NCBI RefSeq assembly: GCF_003387475.1
Contig: NZ_QUNO01000007.1
Span: 186,001-250,000 of the forward strand
Origin: Kutzneria buriramensis
Lineage (GTDB): Bacteria > Actinomycetota > Actinomycetes > Mycobacteriales > Pseudonocardiaceae
DNA: 64,000 nt
Direction: 5' to 3'
A program made the position numbers and the translations under genes. Numbering within the stretch: the first letter of the stretch is position 1; each line of letters opens with the position of its first letter. Shown here piece by piece: positions 27,244 to 36,288 of the stretch. The notes under the pieces were generated by a model that worked only from the letters and a program-made list of their open reading frames with translations, made no database searches and was not told the DNA's origin.

Positions 27244-27282
27244 GGCGCGTGGCCGGCGGGTTGTCGACGCCGGTCACGCGCC
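27244..27282. terminator. bidirectional terminator after the GH92 gene
   Basis: A 15-bp stem (27244-27258 with 27268-27282, one G-U pair) with a 9-base loop starts seven bases after the GH92 stop. The next gene converges from the other side. The remaining bases to 27431 show no gene. Confidence 0.65.
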
Positions 27283-27431
27283 GACGAACTCCTCCACCAT
27301 CCGGCACTTTCGCACGCGTCGGCCCAGTCTCAAGCCGGGCGCGGCGGGCTGCCGGCGGGTTTCCGTCCTCATGTTCCGACTGCCACCCGTCCAGATGACG
27401 GCCGGCATGAGCATCGACGCCGAGGGCTTCG

Positions 27432-30200
27432 TCAGGCGGAGGCGCGCGGCCGGCCGAGTCGTTCCCCGACCTGGTCGGCCTCGGCCGTGCGGTGCTGCGC
27501 CTCGTACAGGTGGAGCGCCTGCTGCCAGGCGTGACAGGCGGACTCCGTTTCGCCGAGGGCGTTGCGGGCCTGTCCGAGGTGGTCCAGGACGGTGGCCTCG
27601 TAGTAGGCGTTGCCGACTCCGCGGAGCAGGGGGACCGAGCGTTCGAAGTGGTCGACGGCCGCGGCGTGCCGACCCGTGTGGAAGGCGACGAAGCCCTGAA
27701 TGCCGAGGATGAGCCCTTCGTCCTCGGCGTGATGATGGTGGCGCGCGATGGCCAGGGCGGTCCGGCACTGGGCGGCGGCGTCCTCGAATTCCCCCAGGAG
27801 CGCGTGATACCAACAGCTGACGGTGCGTTCCCGGATTTCCCCGGCGAGGATGTCCTGTTCTCGGTACCGCCGCAGGGCCCGGCCGGCGTACGTCAGTGCG
27901 CGCCGGTTGTCGCCCTTGAGGGACCACAGCCAGCCCAGGGCATGCTGGGTGTAGGCGGTGCTGGGAGAATCGCCGAGTCGCTCGGCCAGGTTCAGGTGGT
28001 GCAGAGCCTCGTCGTACTCGCCCAGCTCGCTGAGGGTCACGCCCAGAAGCTGGTGTGTTCCCGTCTGGATCACCGGATCCCCGAGCTGGTCGGCGGCGAG
28101 CTGCCCGGCCCGCCACAGGGTGAGGGCGTCCCGGAAGCGTCCCTGCCGGTAGAGGAAAGTGGTCATGATCCGCGCCAGCTGCCAGACCGAGACGGCCCAG
28201 CCCCGGTCGGCGGCCATCCGCTGCACGGCCAGCAGGTTGGGATGCTCGACGTCGAACCAGGCGAGCGCCGTCGTCTGGTCGACCAGCAGCCCGGGACGAC
28301 AGCCCGCGGCCGGCTCGTCCAGCTGGAGCGGCGGTTGCAGGGGCAGCAACAGCTGCTCCGCGCTGAAGGCGGTGTGCAGATAGAAGTCCGCGAGTCGTCG
28401 CAACGCGTCCGTGTCACCGCTGTCGGCTTCGGCGCCGGCATACAGGCGGACCAGATTGTGCATTCGGAACCGGCCCATGGTGTGCTCCTGAACGAGTGAC
28501 GCGTCTTCCAGACGCCGGAGCAGGACACGGGTCCGCCCGTCCGGCAGCGCGGCCAGGCTGGCCACTGCGGCGACGCTGATGTCCGGGCCCGGCACGAGCC
28601 CGAGCAACTCGAACACGGCGGCGGCGTCGGCGTCGAGGGCGTGGAAGGACCAGGAAAGCACCGCCCGGAGGTTGGTGGACAGCTCGCCACCGTCCAAAGT
28701 GTCCAGACGGCCGGCGTGATCGCGAAGTTCGTCGGCCAGCGACTCCAGCGGGAAACCGGGATGGCTGGCGGCGCGGGCCGCCACGATGCTCAGTGCCAAC
28801 GGCAATCCGGCGCAGCCGTCGAGGAGGTCGGCGGCGGGTTGTGGTTCGGCGGCCAGCCGGTCCGCGCCGAGGTGCCCGGACAGGAGATCCCATGCCTCCA
28901 CTGTGGACAGTGCGTCCAGGTCGACGACGTGCGCCCCGTGCCTGGTGACCAAGCCGGTGAGGCGGTTGCGGCTGGTGATCAGCACCGTGCAGGTCGAGCT
29001 GCCGGGCAGCAGGGGGATGACCTGATCGGCGTCGCGGGCGTTGTCCAACACGATCAGCACTCGCTTGCCTGCCAACAGACTGCGGTACAGGCCGACCTGC
29101 GCCTCTTCCTCCGGCGGAACCGCCAAGGGCTCGACGCCGAGGGCGCCCAGGAAGGTCCGCACCGCCGTGCCGACGGACATCGGCCGACCCGTGGGGTCGA
29201 ATCCGCGCAGGTCCACGTGCAGCTGCCCGTCGGGAAAGCTGCCGAGGTGCTGGTGCGCCCAGTGCAGCGCGAGCCAGGTCTTGCCGATGCCGCCGACGCC
29301 GCGGATCGCCGAGATCGCCATCGTCGCACCGGGTTCGTTCGACGCGGTCAGCTGGTCCAGCTCGCGACGACGACCCGTGAACAACCGCGGCGCGGCCGGC
29401 AGCTGGCGGGGAATCGAGACCGGGGGAGCGGTCACGACGGACCGGCTGGATTCCGCGGCGAGCGTCGGATCCGCGTTCAGCATCTGCTCGTACAGCCGCC
29501 GGATCGGCTGCCCGGGGTCGATGCCCAACTGGTCGGCCAGATCACGTCTGAGCCGCTGGTAGTGGTCCAATGCGTGGGCTTGTCGCCCACCGCGGTAGAG
29601 GGCCAGCATGTATTGACCGGCGAGGCGTTCGTCCAGCGGCTGCTGCTGTACGTGATCGGCCAGTTCGGCCTGGAGCGCCTCGTGCTCACCGAGCCGCATC
29701 CGGATGTCGACGAGATCCAGCAGAGCCGCCTGGCGTTGCGCGGCGAGCCTGACGCGCAGCGAGTCCAGCCACGGCGCGTCCAGGCCGGCGCAGGGCTCGC
29801 CCCGCCACAGCCGCAGCGCCTCGGCGAACAACTTGGCGGCGGGTTCGTCCTCCTGTGCGGCGCGTGCCTGGTCGAGCAGCGGTGCGAACCGGTGCAGATC
29901 AACGGTGGCCGCGTCGACGCAGAGTTGATAGCCGGCCGAACGCCGAATGATCTGGACGAATCCGACATCGGCGAGTGCCTTGCGCAATACCGTTATGTTG
30001 TGCTGCACGGCGGCGCGCGGATTGCGCGGCAAGCGCCGTTCTCCCCAGACACGATCGATGATGTGGTCCACCGACACCGTGCAGTTGGCCTCCACCAGCA
30101 GGACCGCCAGCATGCACCTCAGCTGCGCGTACCCGATCGGCACCGGCTCACCGTCGTGGTAAACCTCGACCTCGCCCAGAAGGCGGAATTCGACCGCCAC
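27432..30200 (-). CDS. SARP-type STAND transcriptional regulator (AfsR/DnrI family)
   Basis: 922 residues from GTG 30200, preceded by GGGGGACGG; a TTG at 30212 is in frame but lacks this site. The OmpR-like DNA-binding domain is at residues ~1-95 (EFRLLGEVEVYHDGEPVPIG...RAAVQHNITVLRKAL), the bacterial transcriptional activation domain at ~95-245, and an NB-ARC ATPase from ~280 with Walker A GVGGIGKT. The C-terminal 250 residues are TPR-like helices. Such proteins activate secondary-metabolite or developmental genes by binding direct repeats near the -35 region. No biosynthetic cluster adjoins it; its neighbours are secreted proteins and a second NB-ARC regulator. Confidence 0.9.
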   Translation of the reverse strand: MAVEFRLLGEVEVYHDGEPVPIGYAQLRCMLAVLLVEANCTVSVDHIIDRVWGERRLPRNPRAAVQHNITVLRKALADVGFVQIIRRSAGYQLCVDAATVDLHRFAPLLDQARAAQEDEPAAKLFAEALRLWRGEPCAGLDAPWLDSLRVRLAAQRQAALLDLVDIRMRLGEHEALQAELADHVQQQPLDERLAGQYMLALYRGGRQAHALDHYQRLRRDLADQLGIDPGQPIRRLYEQMLNADPTLAAESSRSVVTAPPVSIPRQLPAAPRLFTGRRRELDQLTASNEPGATMAISAIRGVGGIGKTWLALHWAHQHLGSFPDGQLHVDLRGFDPTGRPMSVGTAVRTFLGALGVEPLAVPPEEEAQVGLYRSLLAGKRVLIVLDNARDADQVIPLLPGSSTCTVLITSRNRLTGLVTRHGAHVVDLDALSTVEAWDLLSGHLGADRLAAEPQPAADLLDGCAGLPLALSIVAARAASHPGFPLESLADELRDHAGRLDTLDGGELSTNLRAVLSWSFHALDADAAAVFELLGLVPGPDISVAAVASLAALPDGRTRVLLRRLEDASLVQEHTMGRFRMHNLVRLYAGAEADSGDTDALRRLADFYLHTAFSAEQLLLPLQPPLQLDEPAAGCRPGLLVDQTTALAWFDVEHPNLLAVQRMAADRGWAVSVWQLARIMTTFLYRQGRFRDALTLWRAGQLAADQLGDPVIQTGTHQLLGVTLSELGEYDEALHHLNLAERLGDSPSTAYTQHALGWLWSLKGDNRRALTYAGRALRRYREQDILAGEIRERTVSCWYHALLGEFEDAAAQCRTALAIARHHHHAEDEGLILGIQGFVAFHTGRHAAAVDHFERSVPLLRGVGNAYYEATVLDHLGQARNALGETESACHAWQQALHLYEAQHRTAEADQVGERLGRPRASA

Positions 30201-30364
30201 ACCGTCCCCCAATGGACCGTCGAACCCCAGCGCTCAACGCCCACTGTTTATCGGGTGGACCAAAATGCCCGCAAGGACGGCAGGGCAAATGCGACCGTTC
30301 GGCGGCGTCTCCTGACGGCGACGAGTCCGCCGGCGGCCGGCAGCTGGCGCAAGTTCGACGGGCC

Positions 30365-30397
30365 GGTGGTGGGGCCGGGGATGCCGGCCCCACCACC
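30365..30397. terminator. strong terminator hairpin after the secreted protein at 30.4 kb
   Basis: GGTGGTGGGGCCGG at 30365-30378 pairs perfectly with CCGGCCCCACCACC at 30384-30397 around a 5-base loop. It lies ten bases past the stop of the minus-strand gene ending at 30407. Confidence 0.75.
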
Positions 30398-30406
30398 GTC
30401 AGGTGG

Positions 30407-31126
30407 TCACGCGGTGAGGATGGGCAGCGCGGTCTGGGCGACCGCGCGGCTGGTGTTGGACGTGGCCTCGTTCTGGGACGTGGCCAGCACCTTCGCCACG
30501 CCCATGTTGCCGTTGTAGGCCGTGCATTCCCACATGTAGAAGTGCGGCGCGCCCGGCTCGCCGCCGTTCTCGTCGACATGGTCGCAACTGGGCAGCAACG
30601 CGGTGATCAGCGTGTTGTCGCCCGCGGCCAGCACGGACTTCAGGGCGGGCGTGGTCAGGCCGGCCTTCACGCGGGCCATCAGGGCCAGCGGGCCGACGGT
30701 GTTCATCGCGAAGCCGATCGCGTCCTTCGCCGCCGGGTCGGACACCGCGGACAGCAGGCTGTTGGCGTCCGTGACGCAGGACGTCGCGTTCATGGCGAAC
30801 GCCTGGAGATTGTCCGGGGTCAGCGCGTTGATGTCCGCGAACTCGACCACGGCGGCGTTCGCGCAGCCCTGGACGTTCGCCGCCGCGACCCGGTCGATCT
30901 CGCTGACGATGTCGGCCTTCGCGCTCTGGATGTCGGCGTTGATCTGCGCGACGGCCTGGTCGAGCGACATGCCGCCGCCGGCGAACTTCTGGTACAGCGA
31001 GTAGGCCGCCTGGACGATGCCGACCACCACGCCGACGTCCGCCTGCGCCGGCACGGCGGCCAGCGGCAGGACCACGCCGATGGACATGGCGGCGGCGGTG
31101 GTGACGCGCCACAGCGTGCGTTTCAT
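30407..31126 (-). CDS. secreted protein of unknown function
   Basis: 239 residues from ATG 31126, with a strong GAGGGGAAG ribosome site that rules out the longer frame. A signal peptide (MKRTLWRV...LAAVPAQA) is cut near residue 29. The mature protein is alanine-rich and helical in its first two thirds (SLDQAVAQINADIQSAKADIVSEIDRVAAANV looks like an amphipathic helix or short coiled coil). It holds four cysteines, two of them close to the end around a PHFYMWECTAYNGN segment. I recognise no family. It lies alone between two NB-ARC regulators and has its own terminator. Confidence 0.7.
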   Translation of the reverse strand: MKRTLWRVTTAAAMSIGVVLPLAAVPAQADVGVVVGIVQAAYSLYQKFAGGGMSLDQAVAQINADIQSAKADIVSEIDRVAAANVQGCANAAVVEFADINALTPDNLQAFAMNATSCVTDANSLLSAVSDPAAKDAIGFAMNTVGPLALMARVKAGLTTPALKSVLAAGDNTLITALLPSCDHVDENGGEPGAPHFYMWECTAYNGNMGVAKVLATSQNEATSNTSRAVAQTALPILTA

Positions 31127-31242
31127 CTGCTTCCCCTCTGCACAGGTGATGTGACTGCAATCGATTCGTTCGACGGCCGGCTCACCTGGGCACGCATGCG
31201 CTGCCAAGGAATCAGCAAGGCCGGAACGCCCATCCTGCGGCG

Positions 31243-32643
31243 GTGCCCGAACCCACCCGGACCGGCCCGGATCCCCGCCGCATACGCCGTCAGCCCGAGC
31301 TGGCACGAGAGCTGGACCTGCTGCGGATCCGCGCGGCTGCGGGCACCCGCAAGGCCAAGGTGACCGTGCACGACCTGGCCCAGCTGGCCGGCCTGCCGCG
31401 CTCGACCCTGCACAGCTACCTCACGGGCCAGACCCTTGTGCCGTCGGCGGTGCTGGACCGGATCGTCATCGCGCTCGGCGCGAGCAAGACGGAGCAGCGA
31501 GAGTGGAGCGAGGCGTGGTATCGGCTGCACACAACGGATCCGGCGCCCGTCGCCCGTACGGCGGCGCTGCCCTTCGTCCCACCGGCTCGGATTCGCGGAT
31601 TCACCGGACGTGCCAACGAATTCGCCCGGTTGGACGGCTTGGCGGGGGAGGTGTCGCCGCGCGCCGGCCTGGTGATCGCGGCGGTGTGCGGGGGTCCGGG
31701 GACGGGTAAGACCGCGCTGGTCACCCAGTGGGCACACCGCTGTGGTGAGCGCTTTCCCGACGGCTGCCTGTACCTCGACCTCCGCGGCTACGACCAGGAC
31801 CCGGCGATGCCGGCCGCCGACGCGCTCGCCACGCTGGTGGGCATGCTCGCGCCGGACGACGCGGTGCCAGCGGACATCGGCGTCCGGGCGGCGCGCTACC
31901 GCAGCCTGCTGGCCGACCGGAGAATGCTTGTCGTACTGGACAATGCGGTGGATTCCGGACACGTCCGGCCGCTGCTGCCGGGCACCGACTCGTGCATGGT
32001 CGTGGTCACCAGTCGCGATCGGCTGGGCGGTCTGGTCGCGCGGGACGGGGCCCGGCGGATCGAGGTCGGCGCGCTGCCGCAGCCGGATGCGCTCGAGTTG
32101 CTGGGGACGCTCTTCGGAGCTGAGCGGGTGGCCGCCGAGCCGGCCGCGGCCGTGGCGATCGCCGAGTCGTGCGCCGGTCTGCCGTTGGCGCTGCGCGTTG
32201 CGGCCGAACGGATCCAGGGCCGCGCGGGCCTGTCGCTGATGGAAGCCGCTGTCGAGATCGGCGACGGACCGCTGGACTGGCTGGCCGCCGGCGGCGATGC
32301 CCGTACCGATCTGCGTGCCGTGCTCTGCTGGTCCTACCACCGGCTCGCCGCCTCCGATCCCTTGGCGGCCATGGTGTTCCAGCAGCTGGGCGGTGCTCCG
32401 GCGGGCAGCTTCACGCCGGTCGACGCGGCCCGTGCGGTCGGTGTGCCGGTCGTTCGCGCGCGGTGTCTGATCGACGTCCTGGAGCGGGCGCACCTCGTCG
32501 AACCCCTTTCCCCAGGGCGGTACCGAATGCACGAACTGCTGCGCGCGTACGCGACCGAACTCGCCATCGACTTCGACAGCCGGCCGGTGCGGGGGGATGC
32601 CGGCACCAGGACCGGCATCCCCAGCGGATCAGGTCACATGTGA
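31243..32643 (+). CDS. XRE-type HTH plus NB-ARC STAND regulator
   Basis: 466 residues from GTG 31243. A helix-turn-helix lies at residues ~35-85 (KVTVHDLAQLAGLPRSTLHSYLTGQTLVP), followed by an NB-ARC ATPase domain with Walker A CGGPGTGKTALVTQW, Walker B RMLVVLDNA, and a winged-helix part ending RYRMHELLRAYATEL. Unlike AfsR-type relatives it stops there, with no TPR or other sensor repeats, so it is a minimal STAND switch. Its last 13 codons run through a hairpin and overlap the convergent secreted-protein gene by 10 bp, so the true C-terminus may have been extended by loss of an earlier stop. Confidence 0.85.
   Translation: MPEPTRTGPDPRRIRRQPELARELDLLRIRAAAGTRKAKVTVHDLAQLAGLPRSTLHSYLTGQTLVPSAVLDRIVIALGASKTEQREWSEAWYRLHTTDPAPVARTAALPFVPPARIRGFTGRANEFARLDGLAGEVSPRAGLVIAAVCGGPGTGKTALVTQWAHRCGERFPDGCLYLDLRGYDQDPAMPAADALATLVGMLAPDDAVPADIGVRAARYRSLLADRRMLVVLDNAVDSGHVRPLLPGTDSCMVVVTSRDRLGGLVARDGARRIEVGALPQPDALELLGTLFGAERVAAEPAAAVAIAESCAGLPLALRVAAERIQGRAGLSLMEAAVEIGDGPLDWLAAGGDARTDLRAVLCWSYHRLAASDPLAAMVFQQLGGAPAGSFTPVDAARAVGVPVVRARCLIDVLERAHLVEPLSPGRYRMHELLRAYATELAIDFDSRPVRGDAGTRTGIPSGSGHM
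32593..32622. terminator. hairpin inside the 3' end of the NB-ARC gene
   Basis: GGGGATGCCGG at 32593-32603 pairs perfectly with CCGGCATCCCC at 32612-32622. It can end transcription of the minus-strand gene that stops at 32634 and, in the other direction, acts within the last codons of the regulator. Confidence 0.6.
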
Positions 32644-33245
32644 CGCAGCCGGAACGCCAGGTCGCATCCGCCGAGCCGGCCGTCCGTGTCGTCCAGGATC
32701 GTCACCGTCGAGCCGGAACTCGCGGTCCAGTACTGGCCCTGCGGCAGGGCATTGCCGCACTGGCCGGGATCGCCGTCGGCCCAGAACTGCACGTCCAGCG
32801 CCACGTCGTCGCGGCCGGACACCTGGAAGACCAGGTAGCACCCGCCGGCGCTGTCGTCGGTGTCCACCCGGATGTTGGGGCCGAAACCGATGTTGGTGGG
32901 CACCGTGAACTGGCCCTGGTTGCCGCACTGGCCCGCGTTGCCGCCGGGCGTGACGAACCACTGGTAGGTGATGAGCAGGCCGGCGAACGTGCCGGAAACG
33001 TCGTGGAGGCCGAACGCGAGCTGGCAGCCGCCACGCCGCCCGTCGGTGTCCAGCCGGATGGCGCTGGACCAGTTCGGCGCGGGCGCCCACTGCTGCGTGG
33101 GTCCGCTGCACTGGCCGGGGTCCCCGTCCGGGGTGAACGAGATGCCGAAACTGGGCGGAACGGCGGCGAAGGCGGTGCTGGCCGCGACAGCCATGGCGGC
33201 TGCCGCCATGCACAACGACGTCATCAGGCGTCTGTGCAGTCTCAT
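32634..33245 (-). CDS. secreted protein with three cysteine-containing tandem repeats
   Basis: 203 residues from ATG 33245 with GCAGGAGCAGGAC before it. A signal peptide ends near ASTAFA (residue ~28). The mature ~175 residues are three diverged repeats of about 55-60 residues, each with a G(D/N)xGQC motif, an aromatic W or Y-W position and a closing (L)DTD-xxx-GGC-x-L-x-F motif. Two cysteines per repeat suggest one disulfide per unit. Three repeats of this length fit a pseudo-threefold beta fold such as a trefoil, but that is inference. I do not recognise a named family; binding to a surface or glycan is the natural guess. Confidence 0.75.
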   Translation of the reverse strand: MRLHRRLMTSLCMAAAAMAVAASTAFAAVPPSFGISFTPDGDPGQCSGPTQQWAPAPNWSSAIRLDTDGRRGGCQLAFGLHDVSGTFAGLLITYQWFVTPGGNAGQCGNQGQFTVPTNIGFGPNIRVDTDDSAGGCYLVFQVSGRDDVALDVQFWADGDPGQCGNALPQGQYWTASSGSTVTILDDTDGRLGGCDLAFRLRHM

Positions 33246-33478
33246 GTCCTGCTCCTGCGGTGAGGACGACAACGACGTGATCAGTGCAGCAGCCACCCGC
33301 CCGCCGCCGGCCCGAACCGGGACCGTCCCGGACTTACCCGGACACCGCCACGGCAAGCGCCGCCGAAGGGGTCGAGGGCCCGCCGGATGTCTGGTCGTAT
33401 CGGCTCGGCTGACCAGCCGTTGTGATCCGGGTGGGCGCGCCGGAAGACTCGAGTCACGGCGTCCTTCGGGGAGATGTC

Positions 33479-36280
33479 ATGGGTCGAGTCGGTCGGAATC
33501 CACGGTGGCTCAACGCTTCCGTGTGTCTGCTGCTGGTGGCGGGCGTTCTTGTCACCGGGGGTACGGGCGTTGCCGCGGGTTCACCACCACCTGCCGGATC
33601 GACGTCATCCGTGAGCAGGTCATGCGCCGGCGCGGCGACGGCGCGCGCGATGCGGTGTATGGCGTTGCGGCGTAACGATGCCCGGGGCAAGCGCGCGTTG
33701 GCGGTCGGAGCTGCGCCGGACGGCTACGGCCCGGCGGACCTGAAGGCCGCCTACCGTGTGCCCGGCTCGTCGGTCACGCGGACGGTGGCGATCGTCGACG
33801 CCTTCGACGATCCGACCGCCGAGGCCGACCTGGCGGTCTACCGCGCGCAGTACGGATTGCCGCCGTGCACCGCGGCAAGCGGGTGTTTCCGCAAGGTCAA
33901 CCAGGTCGGCGCCGCGGCGCCGTTGCCGGTGGCGGACGAGGGATGGTCCGGGGAGATCTCGCTGGACCTCGACATGGTGTCGGCGATCTGCCCGGCCTGC
34001 TCGATCCTGCTGGTGGAGTCGAACACCAACGAGAACACCGACATGTACGCGGCGGAGGACACCGCCGCGGCCATGGCGCACTACGTGTCCGACAGCTGGG
34101 ACGGCCCCGAGTACCCCGGCGAAACGGCCGACGACGTGCACTTCACCCATCCCGGGGTGGCGATCGCCGTGGCCAGCGGCGACGACGGGACCGGAGCCAT
34201 GTACCCGGCGACCGCGCGCGGCGTCACCACGGTCGGGGGCACCTCGCTGGACCGGGACGGCACCACACCCCGCGGCTGGAGCGAGTCGGCATGGTCCGAC
34301 GCCGGCTCCGGCTGCTCGGCGTCCGAGCAACGCGCGCCGTGGCAGAACACTGCCACCGATTGCACCGGGCGGGCCGAGGCCGACGTGGCCGCGGTGGCCG
34401 ACCCGTACACCGGCGTCGCGGTCTACCAGAACTTCGGCGGCTTCGGCTGGACCGTCTACGGCGGCACCAGCGCTGCCACGCCGATCATCGCCGCGATGTA
34501 CGCCCTCGCCGGCGCGCCGGGCACCGGCGATTTCCCGGCCGCGTATCCGTATGCCAAGGCGGACAGCCTGTTCGACGTCACCGAGGGCTTCAACGGGGTG
34601 TGCACCAACCAGCAGGTATGCACCGCCGGGCCAGGCTGGGACGGGCCGACCGGCCTGGGCACGCCGAACGGCGCCGCCGCCTTCGCCCCACCGGCCGGCG
34701 CGCCGAACGTCGTGTTCGCCACCGCGCCGGGTGATCGGACGGACAATTCAGGCACCTCGGCCCGGCTACAGCTGTCGGCGTTCGATTCCGGCGCCGCGCC
34801 GCTCACCTACCATGCGAGTGGGCTGCCGCCGGGGTTGACGCTCGACCCGGCGTCCGGTCTGATCACCGGCACGCTCACCGCCGCCGGCACCTTCCCGATC
34901 ACCGTCACCGTCTCCGACAGCACCGGCGCCAGCGATCACGTCATCTTCTCCTGGACGGTCCTCGTGCCCGGTGGAGGGATCGCCGACGGCGGCTTCGAAT
35001 CCGGTCTCACTGGCTGGGCCACCACGGGCAGCGTCACCGCGATCAGCAACCCGGTGCACGGCGGCACCACGGCCGCGCGGCTCGGCTCGGACGTGGTGAC
35101 CGGCGACTCCACCCTGACCCAGACCTTCGCCGTCGGGGCCGCCACCGGCCGTTTGACGTTCTGGTATCGCATGACCTGCCCACCCGATGCCGCGGACTTC
35201 TCCGCCGACTGGTTCACCGGCACCTTGACCGACGTCACCGCGGGCGCCACCAGCACCGTGCTCGAGCCGACGTGCACCACCGACGCCGCCTACCACCCGG
35301 TCACCGCGGTGGTCGTGCCCGGACACGTCGAGACCCTGACGCTCACCAGTCACGACGCCGACGGGCTGGCGGCTTCGACCGACGTCGACGACGTGACGCT
35401 GTCCACACCGGTCGCCACGTCGATCACCAATGGCGGCTTCGAGTCAGGGCTCGACGGCTGGAACCCGACCGGCAGCGCCACCGCCGTCACGGACACGGTC
35501 CACAGTGGACATACCGCTGTCCGGCTGGGCGACACCTCACTCGATCCCGCCACCCACTCGAGCCTCACGCAGATCTTCGACGTCCCCACCGGCGCGACCC
35601 AACTGTCGTTCTGGTACCTGATGAACTGCGGCGCCGACCTCGACGGGGAGTCGTTCACCGGCGCTCTCGCCGACACCACCGCCGCGACGAGCGCCACCCT
35701 TGTCGACACCTGCTCTCAGGACACCGGCTACCACCCGGTTCTCGCCGCCGTGATTCCGGGTCACCGCTACGTCCTGACCCTGGCGCTCCAGGACTCTCTC
35801 CAGTTCGGCATCACCGTCGATGTCGACGACGTCGCGCTGTCCGCACCCGCTCCCACGTCCCTCGCCAACGGTGGCTTCGAATCCGGGCTGACCGGCTGGA
35901 CCACGACCGGCGGCGTCAAGGTCGTCGCCAAGCCCGTGCACGGCGGAAGCAAGGCCGCCGTGGTCGGCTCCGGGAACCAGGCCGACTCGACACTGACCCA
36001 GACCTTCACCGTCGCCGGCGGCAAGTTCCTGACCGTCTGGTATCAGATGCGCTGCGACGGCTTCGACTCCGACACCTGGTTCCACGCCACGCTGACCGAC
36101 GTCACCGCGAGCAGCACCAGCACCTTCGTCAGCAATGTGTGCAGTCAGGACGCCGCGTACCAGGCACAGTGGGCGGCGGTCACCTCTGGCCATCAGTACA
36201 CACTCGTGCTGGCCAACCACAACAACGACCCGTCGTTGTTCACATCCGACACCCTCGTCGACGACATCACCACGTCCTGA
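33479..36280 (+). CDS. secreted sedolisin-like (S53/S8) protease with Ig-like domain and three C-terminal repeats
   Basis: 933 residues from ATG 33479, with GGGGAG seven bases upstream. A signal peptide is followed by a short RxMRCMALRR segment instead of a full pro-domain. Catalytic residues in the sedolisin arrangement are Glu159 and Asp163 (GEISLDLD), Asp235 (VASGDDG) and Ser331 (GGTSAATP). A He_PIG-type Ig domain covers ~415-500. Three repeats of ~140 residues follow, each opening GGFESGLxGW and ending VDDVxLS, jelly-roll-like and probably carbohydrate-binding. The product should cleave proteins while anchored to a polymer or cell wall. Confidence 0.85.
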   Translation: MGRVGRNPRWLNASVCLLLVAGVLVTGGTGVAAGSPPPAGSTSSVSRSCAGAATARAMRCMALRRNDARGKRALAVGAAPDGYGPADLKAAYRVPGSSVTRTVAIVDAFDDPTAEADLAVYRAQYGLPPCTAASGCFRKVNQVGAAAPLPVADEGWSGEISLDLDMVSAICPACSILLVESNTNENTDMYAAEDTAAAMAHYVSDSWDGPEYPGETADDVHFTHPGVAIAVASGDDGTGAMYPATARGVTTVGGTSLDRDGTTPRGWSESAWSDAGSGCSASEQRAPWQNTATDCTGRAEADVAAVADPYTGVAVYQNFGGFGWTVYGGTSAATPIIAAMYALAGAPGTGDFPAAYPYAKADSLFDVTEGFNGVCTNQQVCTAGPGWDGPTGLGTPNGAAAFAPPAGAPNVVFATAPGDRTDNSGTSARLQLSAFDSGAAPLTYHASGLPPGLTLDPASGLITGTLTAAGTFPITVTVSDSTGASDHVIFSWTVLVPGGGIADGGFESGLTGWATTGSVTAISNPVHGGTTAARLGSDVVTGDSTLTQTFAVGAATGRLTFWYRMTCPPDAADFSADWFTGTLTDVTAGATSTVLEPTCTTDAAYHPVTAVVVPGHVETLTLTSHDADGLAASTDVDDVTLSTPVATSITNGGFESGLDGWNPTGSATAVTDTVHSGHTAVRLGDTSLDPATHSSLTQIFDVPTGATQLSFWYLMNCGADLDGESFTGALADTTAATSATLVDTCSQDTGYHPVLAAVIPGHRYVLTLALQDSLQFGITVDVDDVALSAPAPTSLANGGFESGLTGWTTTGGVKVVAKPVHGGSKAAVVGSGNQADSTLTQTFTVAGGKFLTVWYQMRCDGFDSDTWFHATLTDVTASSTSTFVSNVCSQDAAYQAQWAAVTSGHQYTLVLANHNNDPSLFTSDTLVDDITTS

Positions 36281-36288
36281 GTGGCCCT

